Shown piece by piece: positions 18,145-27,708 of a stretch of DNA of 64,000 nt. Made by a program: the position numbers and the translations under genes. The DNA comes from an uncultured Catenibacillus sp. (GTDB lineage: Bacteria > Bacillota > Clostridia > Lachnospirales > Lachnospiraceae): assembly GCA_934339005.1 (NCBI GenBank), contig CAKRHR010000006.1, positions 1 to 64,000 on the forward strand. Direction: 5' to 3'. The notes under the pieces are model-generated. The model ran no database searches. It saw only the letters and a program-made list of their open reading frames with translations, and was not told the DNA's origin. How positions within the stretch are numbered: position 1 is the first letter of the stretch; the number at the start of each line of letters is the position of its first letter.

Positions 18145-18284
18145 ATCCAAACCTCATTTCTCTTTGTATTTTTCTTCGCTTTTTGCTTTATATTTCTTTT
18201 TTCATCCAATACCTGTACGCCCGCATAAGCACAAGCACATCTAAATATTTTTACATCCATATATGTTTACATGCACGAATGCAC

Positions 18285-18350
18285 AAAAAAAGATACTATC
18301 TATCTAAAGCATATGTTATCAAAACACTTTAAATAAACAGTATCTTTTTT
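18285..18350 (-). terminator. Intrinsic terminator after the ABC exporter pair
   Basis: Arms 18285-18296 and 18339-18350 pair as AAAAAAGATACT and its complement, with further inner pairing. On the minus strand a T run (TCTTTTTTTGTGC) follows the stem. It lies 45 bases after the ABC stop. Confidence 0.8.
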
Positions 18351-18394
18351 GGTAAAGATTTTCTAAAGTTCTTCTTAAGACTTCTTTACATTTT

Positions 18395-20194
18395 CTACAC
18401 CGCCGCAAACTGGCTTTCATATAATTTCTTGTAGAAACCATTCTGTTTAAGCAGACTTTCATGATTGCCCTGCTCGATAATCTTGCCATCTTTCATCACA
18501 AGAATCACATCTGCCTCACGAATAGTTGACAGACGATGTGCCACGATAAATGTTGTTCTGCCCTGCATCAGTTTGGCAAAAGCCTTCTGAATCTTAATTT
18601 CTGTACGTGTATCAATCGAAGATGTCGCTTCATCAAGAATCAACATCGGTGGTCTGCAAAGCATGACTCTGGCGATACACAAAAGCTGCTTCTGACCCTG
18701 GGATAATCCGCCGCCATCTTCTGTAATCCATGTATCATAACCCTTTGGCAGACGTGAAATATAGCTGTGGATATGAGAAGCCTTTGCAGCCTCGATAACT
18801 TCCTCATCTGTGGCATCCGGACGTCCCATAACAATATTATCACGAATCGTACCCGTCTTTAACCATGTATCCTGAAGCACCATACCATAACCTGCACGCA
18901 GACTGTGTCTTGTCATTTCACGGATATCCACATCTTCAACCTTAATGCTACCCTCTTTCACATCATAGAAGCGCATCAGCAGGTTAATCAATGTTGTCTT
19001 ACCACAACCTGTCGGTCCGACAATTGCAACACGCTCACCAGGCTTTACTGTCAGGTTAAAATCTTCAATGAGTTTTTGTTCAGGTTCATAAGAGAATGAC
19101 ACATGCTCTGCACTTACATGACCGTTGATTTCTGTCATATCCACTGCATTTTCCGGTTCAGGAATCTGTGGTTCTTCTTCAATCAGATCAAACACACGCT
19201 GTGCACATGCAATCGCATTCTGAAATTCTGTTACAACGCCTGAAATTTCATTAAACGGCTTTGTATACTGGTTTGCATAGCTTAAGAAGCTTGAAAGCTG
19301 TCCGACAGAAAGATTGCCGGAAACAACTGAAAAAGCACCTGTAATACCAACACCTGTGTACACCAGACTGTTGACAAAACGTGTCGCAGGATTTGTAATA
19401 GATGAGAAAAATGTTGCTCTCAAAGATGCTTTATTTAATCTCTTGTTCACTTCATCAAAACGCGCTGTCACATCCTCGCCGCGTCCAAATGCCTGAACGA
19501 CCTTCTGATTACCAATCATTTCATCAATCAGACCGGTCTGTTCACCACGGATTTCAGACTGCAGCTTAAACATGCTGTAAGTACGTTTTGCAATGAAGTT
19601 TGCTACTAAAAATGAAACCGGCGTAATAAGTACGACGACAAATGTAATTTTTATATTGACTGTCAACATGAAAACAAATGTACCGACAATCGTTGCCACA
19701 CCGGTAAATAACTGTGTGAATCCCATCAAAAGGCCATCCGAAAACTGATCAACATCCGCAATAACGCGGCTGACGACTTCACCGTAAGGATGACCGTCAA
19801 TATATTTAAGGGGCAGGATTTCTATTTTATGAAAAGCCTCATTTCGAATATCTCTGACCATCTGGAAAGTCATTTTATTGTTGCATACATTCATGAGCCA
19901 CTGTGCCAGTGCCGTGATCAATGTACACACACCAATCTGGATCATAACTTTAAATACGCCTGGGAAATTGACATTGCCTTTGCTGACAATATAGTCCACG
20001 GCATGACCTGTCAGTTTTGGAATGTATAATGTCAAAGCAACGGATACAGCCGCAAGGATAATTGAAAATACAAGGAAAATTTTATATTTGCCGAGGTATC
20101 TCATAACCTGCTTCAATGTCTGCATCTGTGCTTTTTTCTGCATGGATGTCATATCCTTCTGACTCTTAGGAATTTCTTTTTTCTTATCAGACAT
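18395..20194 (-). CDS. ABC exporter half-transporter, catalytic subunit (BmrD/TM288-like)
   Basis: A 599-residue type IV ABC exporter: N-terminal six-helix membrane domain (about residues 40-330) and C-terminal ATPase. Walker A is GPTGCGKT, the signature is the variant LSQGQ, and Walker B is MLILDEATSSID with an intact catalytic Glu. This pattern, with the partner's degenerate Walker B, is that of heterodimeric exporters such as BmrCD and TM287/288. Substrates are usually drugs or lipids. The start at 20194 has AAAGGAGG eight bases upstream and overlaps the partner's stop by eight bases (ATGTCTGA), so the subunits are translationally coupled. Confidence 0.92.
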   Translation of the reverse strand: MSDKKKEIPKSQKDMTSMQKKAQMQTLKQVMRYLGKYKIFLVFSIILAAVSVALTLYIPKLTGHAVDYIVSKGNVNFPGVFKVMIQIGVCTLITALAQWLMNVCNNKMTFQMVRDIRNEAFHKIEILPLKYIDGHPYGEVVSRVIADVDQFSDGLLMGFTQLFTGVATIVGTFVFMLTVNIKITFVVVLITPVSFLVANFIAKRTYSMFKLQSEIRGEQTGLIDEMIGNQKVVQAFGRGEDVTARFDEVNKRLNKASLRATFFSSITNPATRFVNSLVYTGVGITGAFSVVSGNLSVGQLSSFLSYANQYTKPFNEISGVVTEFQNAIACAQRVFDLIEEEPQIPEPENAVDMTEINGHVSAEHVSFSYEPEQKLIEDFNLTVKPGERVAIVGPTGCGKTTLINLLMRFYDVKEGSIKVEDVDIREMTRHSLRAGYGMVLQDTWLKTGTIRDNIVMGRPDATDEEVIEAAKASHIHSYISRLPKGYDTWITEDGGGLSQGQKQLLCIARVMLCRPPMLILDEATSSIDTRTEIKIQKAFAKLMQGRTTFIVAHRLSTIREADVILVMKDGKIIEQGNHESLLKQNGFYKKLYESQFAAV

Positions 20195-21935
20195 TTGCCG
20201 CAACCTCCTTTGAAAATTGTGAATAATAAATTTCCTGATATGTTTCGCAGCTTTCAATGAGCTGTGCATGTGTGCCTATACCGGCTACCTGTCCATCATC
20301 CAGCACGATAATCTGATCCGCATGCTGAATGGAAGAAGCTCTCTGTGAGACAATAAATACCGTCGGATTTTCTTTCATGCCATGGATGGCTTTGCGCAGT
20401 GCCGCATCTGTGGCAAAATCAAGGGCAGAGGCACTGTCGTCTAAGATCAGGATTTTCGGTTTTCTCACAAGGGCTCTTGCAATCGTCAGACGCTGTTTCT
20501 GACCACCGGATAAGTTCTTGCCGCCCTGCTCGATTTCAAATGCCAGGCGACCTTCTTTATTATCAACAAATTCCTTTGCCTGTGAAATTTCAAGAGCTTC
20601 CTCAATATCCTCTGCAGTTGCATCTTCTTTGCCCCAACGCAGATTTTCTTCGATGGTGCCTTTAAATAACACAGCTTTCTGCAATACCATACCAATATGG
20701 CTGCGCAGATTTTCTGTATCATAATCCTTGATATCTTTACCAAAAATGCGAATCTGACCGGATGTTGCTTCGTAAAATCTTGGAATCATATTGACCAGCG
20801 TGGATTTACCGGAACCTGTACCACCAATAATACCAATTGTCTGCCCCTGCTCAGCCTTAAAAGTCACGTCGCTTAAGGAATCTCCTGCACTGCCACGATA
20901 AGTCAGTGACACATGATTAAATTCAACAGCCGGTGCCTGTGTACCGATTGCTGCTTCAAGCTCTTCAAGGCGAATGCTGCCGCTTTCCATATCCGGCTGA
21001 ACTTTTAAAACACTCTCAATACGATTTCCGCAGGCAACAGCTTTTGTCATAGAAACGATCAGGTTTGCCAGTTTTACAAGCTCAACAAGAATCTGTGACA
21101 TGTAGTTAATAAGTGCCACAACTTCACCCTGTGTCAGGTCACCGATATTGACACGCACACCGCCAATATAAATCAATACAATAATCGCACCATTGACAAT
21201 GATATATGTGAGTGGATTCATCAGACCGGAAATACGGCCGACAAATTTCTGCGCATCTGTTAAAATCTGGTTTTCATTTTCATAACGTTTTGTTTCATCG
21301 GCTTCTTTGTTAAATGCACGAATAACACGGGCACCGGCAAGATTTTCTCTTGTTGTCAGAAGCACACTATCAAGATTTGACTGCACTTTTTTGTATAATG
21401 GCATTGTGATTAACATAATACCAAAGACAATGACGGACAATACCGGAATTGTCACAACAAATACCCATGCAGCTTTGACATCAACTGTAAATGCCATGAT
21501 CATCGCGCCAAAAACGATGAATGGTGAACGCAGGAACAATCGAAGTGTCAGGTTGACACCGGACTGTGCCTGATTGACGTCACTCGTCATACGCGTAATC
21601 AGAGTGGATGTACCAAGCGTATCCATATCTGAAAATGTTAATTTCTGAATGTGTTCAAACAATGCATGACGCACGCCTGTACCAAATCCCGCTGCAGCTT
21701 TTGCAGAGAAAAACTGTGCTGTGATGGAACAAACAAGACCAATCACACCGAGTGCGATCAAAATAAAACACATCTTAACGATGTAAGATTTGTCAGAATT
21801 GGCAATACCCACATCAATGACTGCCGCCATGACCAGTGGCACAAATAATTCAAACAGTGCCTCAAGCATCTTGAATAACGGCGCTAAAATCGTTTCTTTC
21901 TTATAATCTTTAAGATATACAAGCAGTGATTTCAT
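20187..21935 (-). CDS. ABC exporter half-transporter, degenerate-site subunit (BmrC/TM287-like)
   Basis: A 582-residue type IV exporter subunit with a six-helix membrane domain and a C-terminal ATPase. Walker A is GGTGSGKS and the signature is canonical LSGGQ. Walker B reads ILILDDSASALD, where the catalytic Glu is replaced by Asp. Pairing with the downstream subunit therefore gives one hydrolytic and one degenerate nucleotide site, as is known for heterodimeric exporters. GGAAGGTAGGA precedes the ATG. The pair has its own terminator and no adjacent regulator. Drug or lipid export is the general family role; the substrate is unknown. Confidence 0.92.
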   Translation of the reverse strand: MKSLLVYLKDYKKETILAPLFKMLEALFELFVPLVMAAVIDVGIANSDKSYIVKMCFILIALGVIGLVCSITAQFFSAKAAAGFGTGVRHALFEHIQKLTFSDMDTLGTSTLITRMTSDVNQAQSGVNLTLRLFLRSPFIVFGAMIMAFTVDVKAAWVFVVTIPVLSVIVFGIMLITMPLYKKVQSNLDSVLLTTRENLAGARVIRAFNKEADETKRYENENQILTDAQKFVGRISGLMNPLTYIIVNGAIIVLIYIGGVRVNIGDLTQGEVVALINYMSQILVELVKLANLIVSMTKAVACGNRIESVLKVQPDMESGSIRLEELEAAIGTQAPAVEFNHVSLTYRGSAGDSLSDVTFKAEQGQTIGIIGGTGSGKSTLVNMIPRFYEATSGQIRIFGKDIKDYDTENLRSHIGMVLQKAVLFKGTIEENLRWGKEDATAEDIEEALEISQAKEFVDNKEGRLAFEIEQGGKNLSGGQKQRLTIARALVRKPKILILDDSASALDFATDAALRKAIHGMKENPTVFIVSQRASSIQHADQIIVLDDGQVAGIGTHAQLIESCETYQEIYYSQFSKEVAANV

Positions 21936-21964
21936 TTTTCCTACCTTCCTCTTTTTTAGTTTGT

Positions 21965-21991
21965 AAAAGGGTCAGCAAAATTCGCTGACCC
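21965..21991 (-). terminator. Intrinsic terminator after psd
   Basis: A perfect 8-bp GC-rich stem (GGGTCAGC, 21969-21976, with 21984-21991) is followed on the minus strand by TTTTACAAAC. It separates the phosphatidylserine genes from the ABC exporter pair. Confidence 0.8.
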
Positions 21992-22104
21992 TCATATCAT
22001 ACCACATTATGTTCTATACATAAAATCTTTATTTTATATATGTTTTATATTTTTTATATATAGATGATTATTCAGAACCTATAAGTATATACTTGTATCC
22101 TTCG

Positions 22105-22968
22105 TCATGCTCTCCATCCAATCACTTCACCCATCTTCACCAGGGTTTCGTAACCTTCGGACATATTTTTTGCAATATCCTCACAGACCTTTACCCGGTC
22201 CTTTTTGACAAGCAGTACAATCGTCGAACCACCAAATTCAAAATAACCCTTTTCCTCGCCGCGGGTCACCATTTTTTCTTCGTGGAGATTGACGATTTTG
22301 CCGACCATCATGGCGCCGACTTCCATCTGAATGATGTTACCAAAATTCGGACTGTGAATGCCACAATACGCTCTTGTATTTTCCTTAAACACTTTAATAT
22401 GCTCAAAAGCCACAGGATTTACCGTATGATACAGACCCAAAATGACACGATTGCACGTCTTTTTGCCGGAATCTGCATAACAATAATGATGATAATTATC
22501 CACCGTCAATCGAATCACAAAACAGGTACCACCCTCGTAGTCTTTGGCAAGTGCCTTATCACGAAGCAGCGATGCCACTGAATAATCCGAATGTTTAATC
22601 GTTATGATGCCCTGACTGCTCACAGGATATACAGAAACTTTACCATCACTCGGACTGATCAGTGCCTCCGGCATCATCTCAACAGGTCGTGTCTCCGGCT
22701 TAATTTTGCGTGTAAAAAAATCATTGTACGAATTATATGCACACGTTTCGTAATCCTCCATGTGAATGTGATTACGGCGGATAAATCCCGGCACAAAATA
22801 ACTGGACAAATGTGTATTTAACAACTTACCACCAAGTTCTGATATGGCAGGTACGACAAGCGGACGCATTAACATACGTCCGCAGGCTGAGCGATATACT
22901 TTTTTTAAAAATTTATCCTGGAAACTGTCTTCATGAAAGCTGTTTCCGGCTCTATCTCTGTAATTCAT
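22105..22968 (-). CDS. psd: Phosphatidylserine decarboxylase proenzyme
   Basis: Converts phosphatidylserine to phosphatidylethanolamine at the membrane. The 287-residue proenzyme carries the self-cleavage motif FGGST (Ser248 would become the pyruvoyl group) and the conserved SPSDG (about 106-110), VDNYHHY and GIHSPNFG segments. The motif is GGST rather than the commoner LGST, which is seen in a subgroup of these enzymes. The ATG at 22968 overlaps the pssA stop as ATGA and has GGAG seven bases upstream; a TTG two codons earlier is less likely. It is coupled to pssA, so the two encode consecutive steps of PE synthesis. Confidence 0.93.
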   Translation of the reverse strand: MNYRDRAGNSFHEDSFQDKFLKKVYRSACGRMLMRPLVVPAISELGGKLLNTHLSSYFVPGFIRRNHIHMEDYETCAYNSYNDFFTRKIKPETRPVEMMPEALISPSDGKVSVYPVSSQGIITIKHSDYSVASLLRDKALAKDYEGGTCFVIRLTVDNYHHYCYADSGKKTCNRVILGLYHTVNPVAFEHIKVFKENTRAYCGIHSPNFGNIIQMEVGAMMVGKIVNLHEEKMVTRGEEKGYFEFGGSTIVLLVKKDRVKVCEDIAKNMSEGYETLVKMGEVIGWRA

Positions 22969-23591
22969 AAACAAACTCCACTGAATAATAATCTGATGAA
23001 AATAAGTGCGCCCACAATCAGCAGGACAATCATGCCCTTCAAATCCATCTTTTTGACTTTAAAATCAACCACAAAAAGTAATGCTACAATAATTAAAACA
23101 ATTTCATAGGCAAGTGTAAAGCCTCTGCCAAATACTGGTCTTGCTGCAAATAAAAGTGGGAAAATCACAGCCGCCGATGTTACAGGCAAACCCTGATAAT
23201 ATTTGCGTGTCGTTTCTGTTGTCTTCTGGCGTTCTTCTTCCATGACATTAAAGTATGCCAGACGGATCAATGCTGCCAGAACATACAACACCATGTACGC
23301 TGTACCAAAAGGCCCTTTGACTCCTGCAGCGAAACCGATCATACAAGGCAATACACCGAAACAGACAATATCACACAATGAATCCAACTGGATACCAAAC
23401 TGCTTTTCCTGGTGTGTACGGTCTTTCTTTGTACGCGCCACTTTACCATCAAACATATCACATGCCCCTGAAACCATCAGACACACAACAGCAACCAAAA
23501 GATTCCCCTTAAGTGCTGTCACCATGCCAACCACCGCCGAAGCAAGTCCCATGTAAGTTAATATAACTGTATAATTGTAAAATCCTATCAT
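22965..23591 (-). CDS. pssA: CDP-diacylglycerol-serine O-phosphatidyltransferase
   Basis: Membrane enzyme that joins CDP-diacylglycerol and serine to make phosphatidylserine. The 208 residues contain the CDP-alcohol phosphotransferase motif: Asp45, Asp48, Gly49, Ala52, Arg53, Gly66, Asp70 and Asp74. The spacer between Arg53 and Gly66 is 12 residues, about four longer than in typical Bacillus enzymes; the catalytic residues are all kept. Six or so hydrophobic helices follow. It is upstream of, and overlaps, psd by four bases. Confidence 0.92.
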   Translation of the reverse strand: MIGFYNYTVILTYMGLASAVVGMVTALKGNLLVAVVCLMVSGACDMFDGKVARTKKDRTHQEKQFGIQLDSLCDIVCFGVLPCMIGFAAGVKGPFGTAYMVLYVLAALIRLAYFNVMEEERQKTTETTRKYYQGLPVTSAAVIFPLLFAARPVFGRGFTLAYEIVLIIVALLFVVDFKVKKMDLKGMIVLLIVGALIFIRLLFSGVCL

Positions 23592-23711
23592 TTAAATTCT
23601 CTCTCATTCCCAAATATTTTCTCTGGTTTTCTCCCTGTATTTCAAAATGGACATATCCACTTTTAAAATCGTTTATTTCTTCAAATACGAATTTTTCAGT
23701 TTCAAAAATTG

Positions 23712-24746
23712 CTAATTTTGAACTTTACCGAAAAACTGCCCCTTAGCATGCGCGATAACTGTTACAAGTCCGCTGACCAGTACAAGAAAATAATAACTGA
23801 TACCACGGCTTAATAACATACCCGGAATAAGCAGAGCCTGTCCAAAAATATTTTCAAACATAACAACAAAACTTGTTTCGGCTGCACCAATACCTCCCGG
23901 CAGTGGTAACATATCCACTGATAAAGCAATAATCGTCTGTAACGTCACTATCTCAACTGCGCTGATGCCACTTAAGCCATAAGCTTTGTACACACACCAC
24001 GGCACTAAAAACAATGCCACACGCTGAATAACTGAAAGTATAAATACAACAACAAGTGTTGATAAATGCTTTCTGATATAAACTGCCCCATCACGATATG
24101 GTGCCATCATCCCCTCAAGCTTTGCCTGCAATGCTTTTCGATTTTTAACAATATGCAATCCTGAAAGAATCCGAATTACCAGATTGATAATTCCCTGAGC
24201 CAGTTTCTGGTGAAAAATAACAATAAGTAAAAAAGCAATAAATAATACGTTCGCAGCAATACCATAAATCAATATGTATTTCACATTGCCAAGATGATCT
24301 AAAATAAATGAACCTTTAAAAATAAACATCACAAGACTTAAAATCACAAGTACTGCTTTGTATCCTACTGTGATAATCATAAGTACAAGTGCTGACACTG
24401 TCACATCATGCTTATCCTTCTTCATATAATATGCCTGCATCGGCTGACCCCCACTGGCTGATGGTGTCACACAACTGAAGAAAAATCCAATAAATGAATA
24501 TTTGATACAGCTTATCATCGGCACACGCTCCGAAAGATTATGCATCAGATATTTCATAATTAAAGATTCACTGCATACATAGACAATCACGAGCACTAAC
24601 GCAATGATAATCCAGCCCTTGGCTGCCATCGTCACTGCATCCCATATCTGTGACATATTCTGGTCTTTTAACGTATAATAAAGCGTTGCGGTAATAAGAA
24701 GCACCAGAAATAGTATATTCAATACCGTCTTTATATATTTTTTCAT
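23712..24746 (-). CDS. Flippase-like LPG-synthase transmembrane-domain protein
   Basis: A 344-residue polytopic membrane protein of the LPG_synthase_TM (UPF0104/YbhN) family, with about eight helices. The segments SFIGFFFSCVTPSASGGQPMQAYYMKKD and LSVDMLPLPGGIGAAETSFVVMF are typical. This corresponds to the flippase half of MprF; the soluble aminoacyl-transferase domain of MprF is absent, so it should not be called a lysyl-phosphatidylglycerol synthase. Lipid translocation is the likely role, in line with the phospholipid genes 120 bases downstream on the same strand. GGAGG precedes the ATG. Confidence 0.87.
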   Translation of the reverse strand: MKKYIKTVLNILFLVLLITATLYYTLKDQNMSQIWDAVTMAAKGWIIIALVLVIVYVCSESLIMKYLMHNLSERVPMISCIKYSFIGFFFSCVTPSASGGQPMQAYYMKKDKHDVTVSALVLMIITVGYKAVLVILSLVMFIFKGSFILDHLGNVKYILIYGIAANVLFIAFLLIVIFHQKLAQGIINLVIRILSGLHIVKNRKALQAKLEGMMAPYRDGAVYIRKHLSTLVVVFILSVIQRVALFLVPWCVYKAYGLSGISAVEIVTLQTIIALSVDMLPLPGGIGAAETSFVVMFENIFGQALLIPGMLLSRGISYYFLVLVSGLVTVIAHAKGQFFGKVQN

Positions 24747-24983
24747 GCCTCCTATCCCCCGATAAACCTTCGCATATTTTTATTCTTTCTCGCCAGAAAA
24801 TTTTCCCTTGATATTTTAGCACTGTAACATATTCGATATAAAATATATGCTTTTATTCTGAAATTTTCTCTGGTAAATTGAATTATAATTCAACATTTTT
24901 ATAACATAATATATTGATTATATCATTTCCTGCTCTATTAAACAAGCAAATGTCGAGTATCTTAAGAAAATCTTAGGATAATA

Positions 24984-25035
24984 AAAAATCGACCAATCCG
25001 TTGTCAGTTTATCTGACGTAGATTAATCGATTTTT
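24984..25035. terminator. Bidirectional-looking hairpin terminator after the beta-galactosidase gene
   Basis: Arms AAAAATCGA (24984-24992) with TCGATTTTT, AATC with GATT, and an inner GTCAG/CTGAC hairpin build one long stem. It lies 67 bases after the glycosidase stop. The remainder of 24747-25101 (355 bases) is AT-rich with no supported gene; the flippase-like gene's promoter should lie there. Confidence 0.75.
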
Positions 25036-25101
25036 AATAATTTAAATTATAATATGATGAAAGTGTCGAAAGTTAATTTTTCGTTGAGTCCATCAACCGT
25101 A

Positions 25102-26655
25102 TTAATATTTAAAAACTTCAACATATCTCCATCCTGGCATTGCCCCAAGCTGAAGCATCATTTTTTCATCACCGTTTAAAATTCTTCCGGCTTTCCATTC
25201 ACCGTTAATTACATCGCCTTCTTCCATGCGCAGGAAGTCAACTTTTTTATTTTCGCCAGCCTTTGGGCGGAAAGTAAATGTACTCATCATACCGCCAATC
25301 AGGAATTTATTCGGTGCAAGTTCGTAAATCATACCTGCTGCAAGCGGTGTCGCCGGCTGTTTTGGACCATAGGCAACTGCAATATCATATTCTTCGCAGC
25401 TAAAATATGTACCGTAATCTGTATCTGATTTTCTCACATAACTCTTCAACTTATCTGTACCACGATATTTCAGATATAATGGCTGCATCTGTTCAATCAT
25501 GCCATATGTGCGTTTCAGATAATCTTTGCTGTTTGTAATATCAAATGCTGATGGGTCAATATTGAGCGCAATCATCACTTCCATTGGCGGCTTGTCGATT
25601 TCTTCAAGTGATAAAACAATTTCTTCAATACCAAATGGTGAATAGCAAATGGCATTATGATGTGCAAATGCATACATACAATATGAAGATGTCACTGCAT
25701 CTTTTCTGACTTCAGGAATCATCAACGGATTTCCTTCATAACCATATTCATCCATCACGTTTGCCACATATGGCACATAAATATCTGGTGCCAGAGCAAA
25801 TAATGATGGTGCTGCAGTTTTCCAGATTTTATGTACTTCTACAACCGGACCGCCGGATGGGTAAGAACCTGCATACCATGGATACTGGCGCAGCCATGCA
25901 TTTGCATAACAAGGCAATGGATACTCATCCTGTCCTGCTTTTGTAATTGTTTCTACAGCACTCGCAAAATAATATGCCATAAAATATTCTTCTGCATTTG
26001 CGTCAAATACTGCTTTCCAGCTTCCGCTCTGTGGAAATTGTTCTGTCAGGCCGTAAGCATCTACGATGGTCTGAGGTACATTTTCTGCAAATTTTGCTTC
26101 TGCAACTTCACTGTAATCACGTTCTGTGCCAAGCAGCCCGATTTCATTTTCCACCTGCATGATGATGACTGTGGATTCTGCTTCATCAATAGTACGGATG
26201 TGTGCCATAATCTGTGCAAATGCATGTGCGTCTTTTTCAACCGCAGCCGTACACATCGGTGAAATTGTATTGATTGGTTCGCCGTTGACTTTGCGTGCCC
26301 GGAAATATGTATCTGAGTCCTGCTTCATCCAGGCAGGTACATACATGGATTCGCTGTTTTTCCAAAGCCCAAACCAAAGGAAAATCAAATGTTTTTCTTC
26401 TTCTCTGGCCTGTGCAATCAGTCCGTCAACTAATGTAAAATCAAACTGTCCTTCTTCTGGTTCGATTGTTTCCCAATATAATGGCACGATGACTGAATTC
26501 ATATTCAAATCACGCAGTGCCGGCCATACCTTTTCTTTCATATAATCCAGACTGCTTGAGCTTGAATTGTGAATCTCACCACTCAATGCGAAAAATGGTT
26601 TGTCATGTACATACAAAGTTGGAATGCCATGGTCATTTTCAATTCTTGGAATCAT
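25102..26655 (-). CDS. GH35-type beta-galactosidase (DUF5597-containing)
   Basis: A 517-residue glycoside hydrolase of clan GH-A. The N-terminal barrel opens with PFFALSGEIHNSSSSS and YWETIEPEEGQFDF, typical of GH35/GH42-like enzymes. The acid/base Glu171 lies in QVENEIG and the nucleophile is probably Glu315 in LMIPEVRKD. The C-terminal part corresponds to the DUF5597 region. No signal peptide is seen, so it should be cytosolic and act on imported oligosaccharides. AAAAAGGAGA precedes the ATG. It is divergent from an AraC regulator, which probably controls it. No sugar transporter is adjacent. Substrate (beta-galactoside or another beta-glycoside) is not certain. Confidence 0.85.
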   Translation of the reverse strand: MIPRIENDHGIPTLYVHDKPFFALSGEIHNSSSSSLDYMKEKVWPALRDLNMNSVIVPLYWETIEPEEGQFDFTLVDGLIAQAREEEKHLIFLWFGLWKNSESMYVPAWMKQDSDTYFRARKVNGEPINTISPMCTAAVEKDAHAFAQIMAHIRTIDEAESTVIIMQVENEIGLLGTERDYSEVAEAKFAENVPQTIVDAYGLTEQFPQSGSWKAVFDANAEEYFMAYYFASAVETITKAGQDEYPLPCYANAWLRQYPWYAGSYPSGGPVVEVHKIWKTAAPSLFALAPDIYVPYVANVMDEYGYEGNPLMIPEVRKDAVTSSYCMYAFAHHNAICYSPFGIEEIVLSLEEIDKPPMEVMIALNIDPSAFDITNSKDYLKRTYGMIEQMQPLYLKYRGTDKLKSYVRKSDTDYGTYFSCEEYDIAVAYGPKQPATPLAAGMIYELAPNKFLIGGMMSTFTFRPKAGENKKVDFLRMEEGDVINGEWKAGRILNGDEKMMLQLGAMPGWRYVEVFKY

Positions 26656-26771
26656 TTTTACCTTCTCCTTTTTGATTTAGATATTTTCGTTGATATTAAA
26701 CAGCTATTTTTTTGTTCACATATAAATTATCTGTCGTTAAATAATTTTCTCTATATTCATTATATGACTTC

Positions 26772-26800
26772 TTGACTTTACATCGCAATCTTAATATTAT
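26772..26800 (+). promoter_or_regulatory. Candidate sigma-A promoter of the AraC-type regulator
   Basis: TTGACT and TATTAT are separated by 17 bases, about 38 bases upstream of the start codon at 26839. The 183-base divergent region also has to contain the glycosidase promoter. Confidence 0.6.
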
Positions 26801-26838
26801 AATATTTATAGGACAAAATTAAGAAAGGAACGCCCGCG

Positions 26839-27657
26839 ATGCTCTACCATATACATCATTCAGGAAATTATCAAAAACTACCGCTTCAGATTGAATTGAT
26901 TGGCATTGATCACCTGCAGGAGCCTATTCAGCGTCCGCACGGATTTCCTGCCTTTCAGTGGCTGTTCTGCACTAAAGGCAGAGGTGAATTTATCAACAAC
27001 GGACAAAAATCAATTTTGACCCAAGGTCAGGGCTTGCTTATTTACCCGTCAATTTCGCATTCTTACAAAGCACTCTCAAAAGACTGGACATTGCAGATCA
27101 TTGCCTTTAAAGGCAATGCCTGCAAAGAAATCCTTCAGTCCTTAAATATGTTGGAATCTGGTGTTTATTATTTTTCTGATGCCAAAATAATAAACACACA
27201 TACGCAAAATATGTTAAATATATTAAACGACGATACAACACCAAAAATCCTGCGTGAAGCTGAGCTTTCCAAAGCCTGTTACAGCATGCTCCTTGACCTT
27301 GAGCCATGTATCAAGCATATCAATAACACTACGCAAATGACTGAAAATGAATTGATTTTAAAACTGACCGATTACATGGAAAGTAATTATACACAACCGG
27401 TCACCCTGACTGATTTATCCGAATATATCAATCTTTCCAAAGAGTACATGTGCAGCCTTTTCAAAGATGTGACCGGTCAGACTATCATGCAATACTTAAA
27501 AACCGTCCGCATCGGCCGCGCCAAAATTCTGCTGATGCAATACCCGGAAAAACACGTTTCCGAAATTGCGCACTTATGCGGCTTTGAAGATGCCGGATAC
27601 TTTGGCAGGGTCTTTAAAAAAATGGTCGGCTGCACACCGGATTATTTTCGGAGATAA
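26839..27657 (+). CDS. AraC family transcriptional regulator
   Basis: A 272-residue regulator. The N-terminal half is a cupin-like sensor domain (FQWLFCTKGRGEFINNGQKSIL). The C-terminal 95 residues hold the two helix-turn-helix motifs of AraC proteins (VTLTDLSEYINLSKEYMCSLFKDVTGQTIMQYL, then VSEIAHLCGFEDAGYFGRVFKKMVGCTPDYFRR). Such proteins usually activate adjacent sugar-use genes in response to a carbohydrate. It is transcribed divergently from the beta-galactosidase gene, its likely target. GAAAGGA precedes the ATG. Confidence 0.9.
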   Translation: MLYHIHHSGNYQKLPLQIELIGIDHLQEPIQRPHGFPAFQWLFCTKGRGEFINNGQKSILTQGQGLLIYPSISHSYKALSKDWTLQIIAFKGNACKEILQSLNMLESGVYYFSDAKIINTHTQNMLNILNDDTTPKILREAELSKACYSMLLDLEPCIKHINNTTQMTENELILKLTDYMESNYTQPVTLTDLSEYINLSKEYMCSLFKDVTGQTIMQYLKTVRIGRAKILLMQYPEKHVSEIAHLCGFEDAGYFGRVFKKMVGCTPDYFRR

Positions 27658-27708
27658 AAATTTGTCAAAATTACTGATACTTTTATGCCTGTAATATTCT
27701 TTTCTACC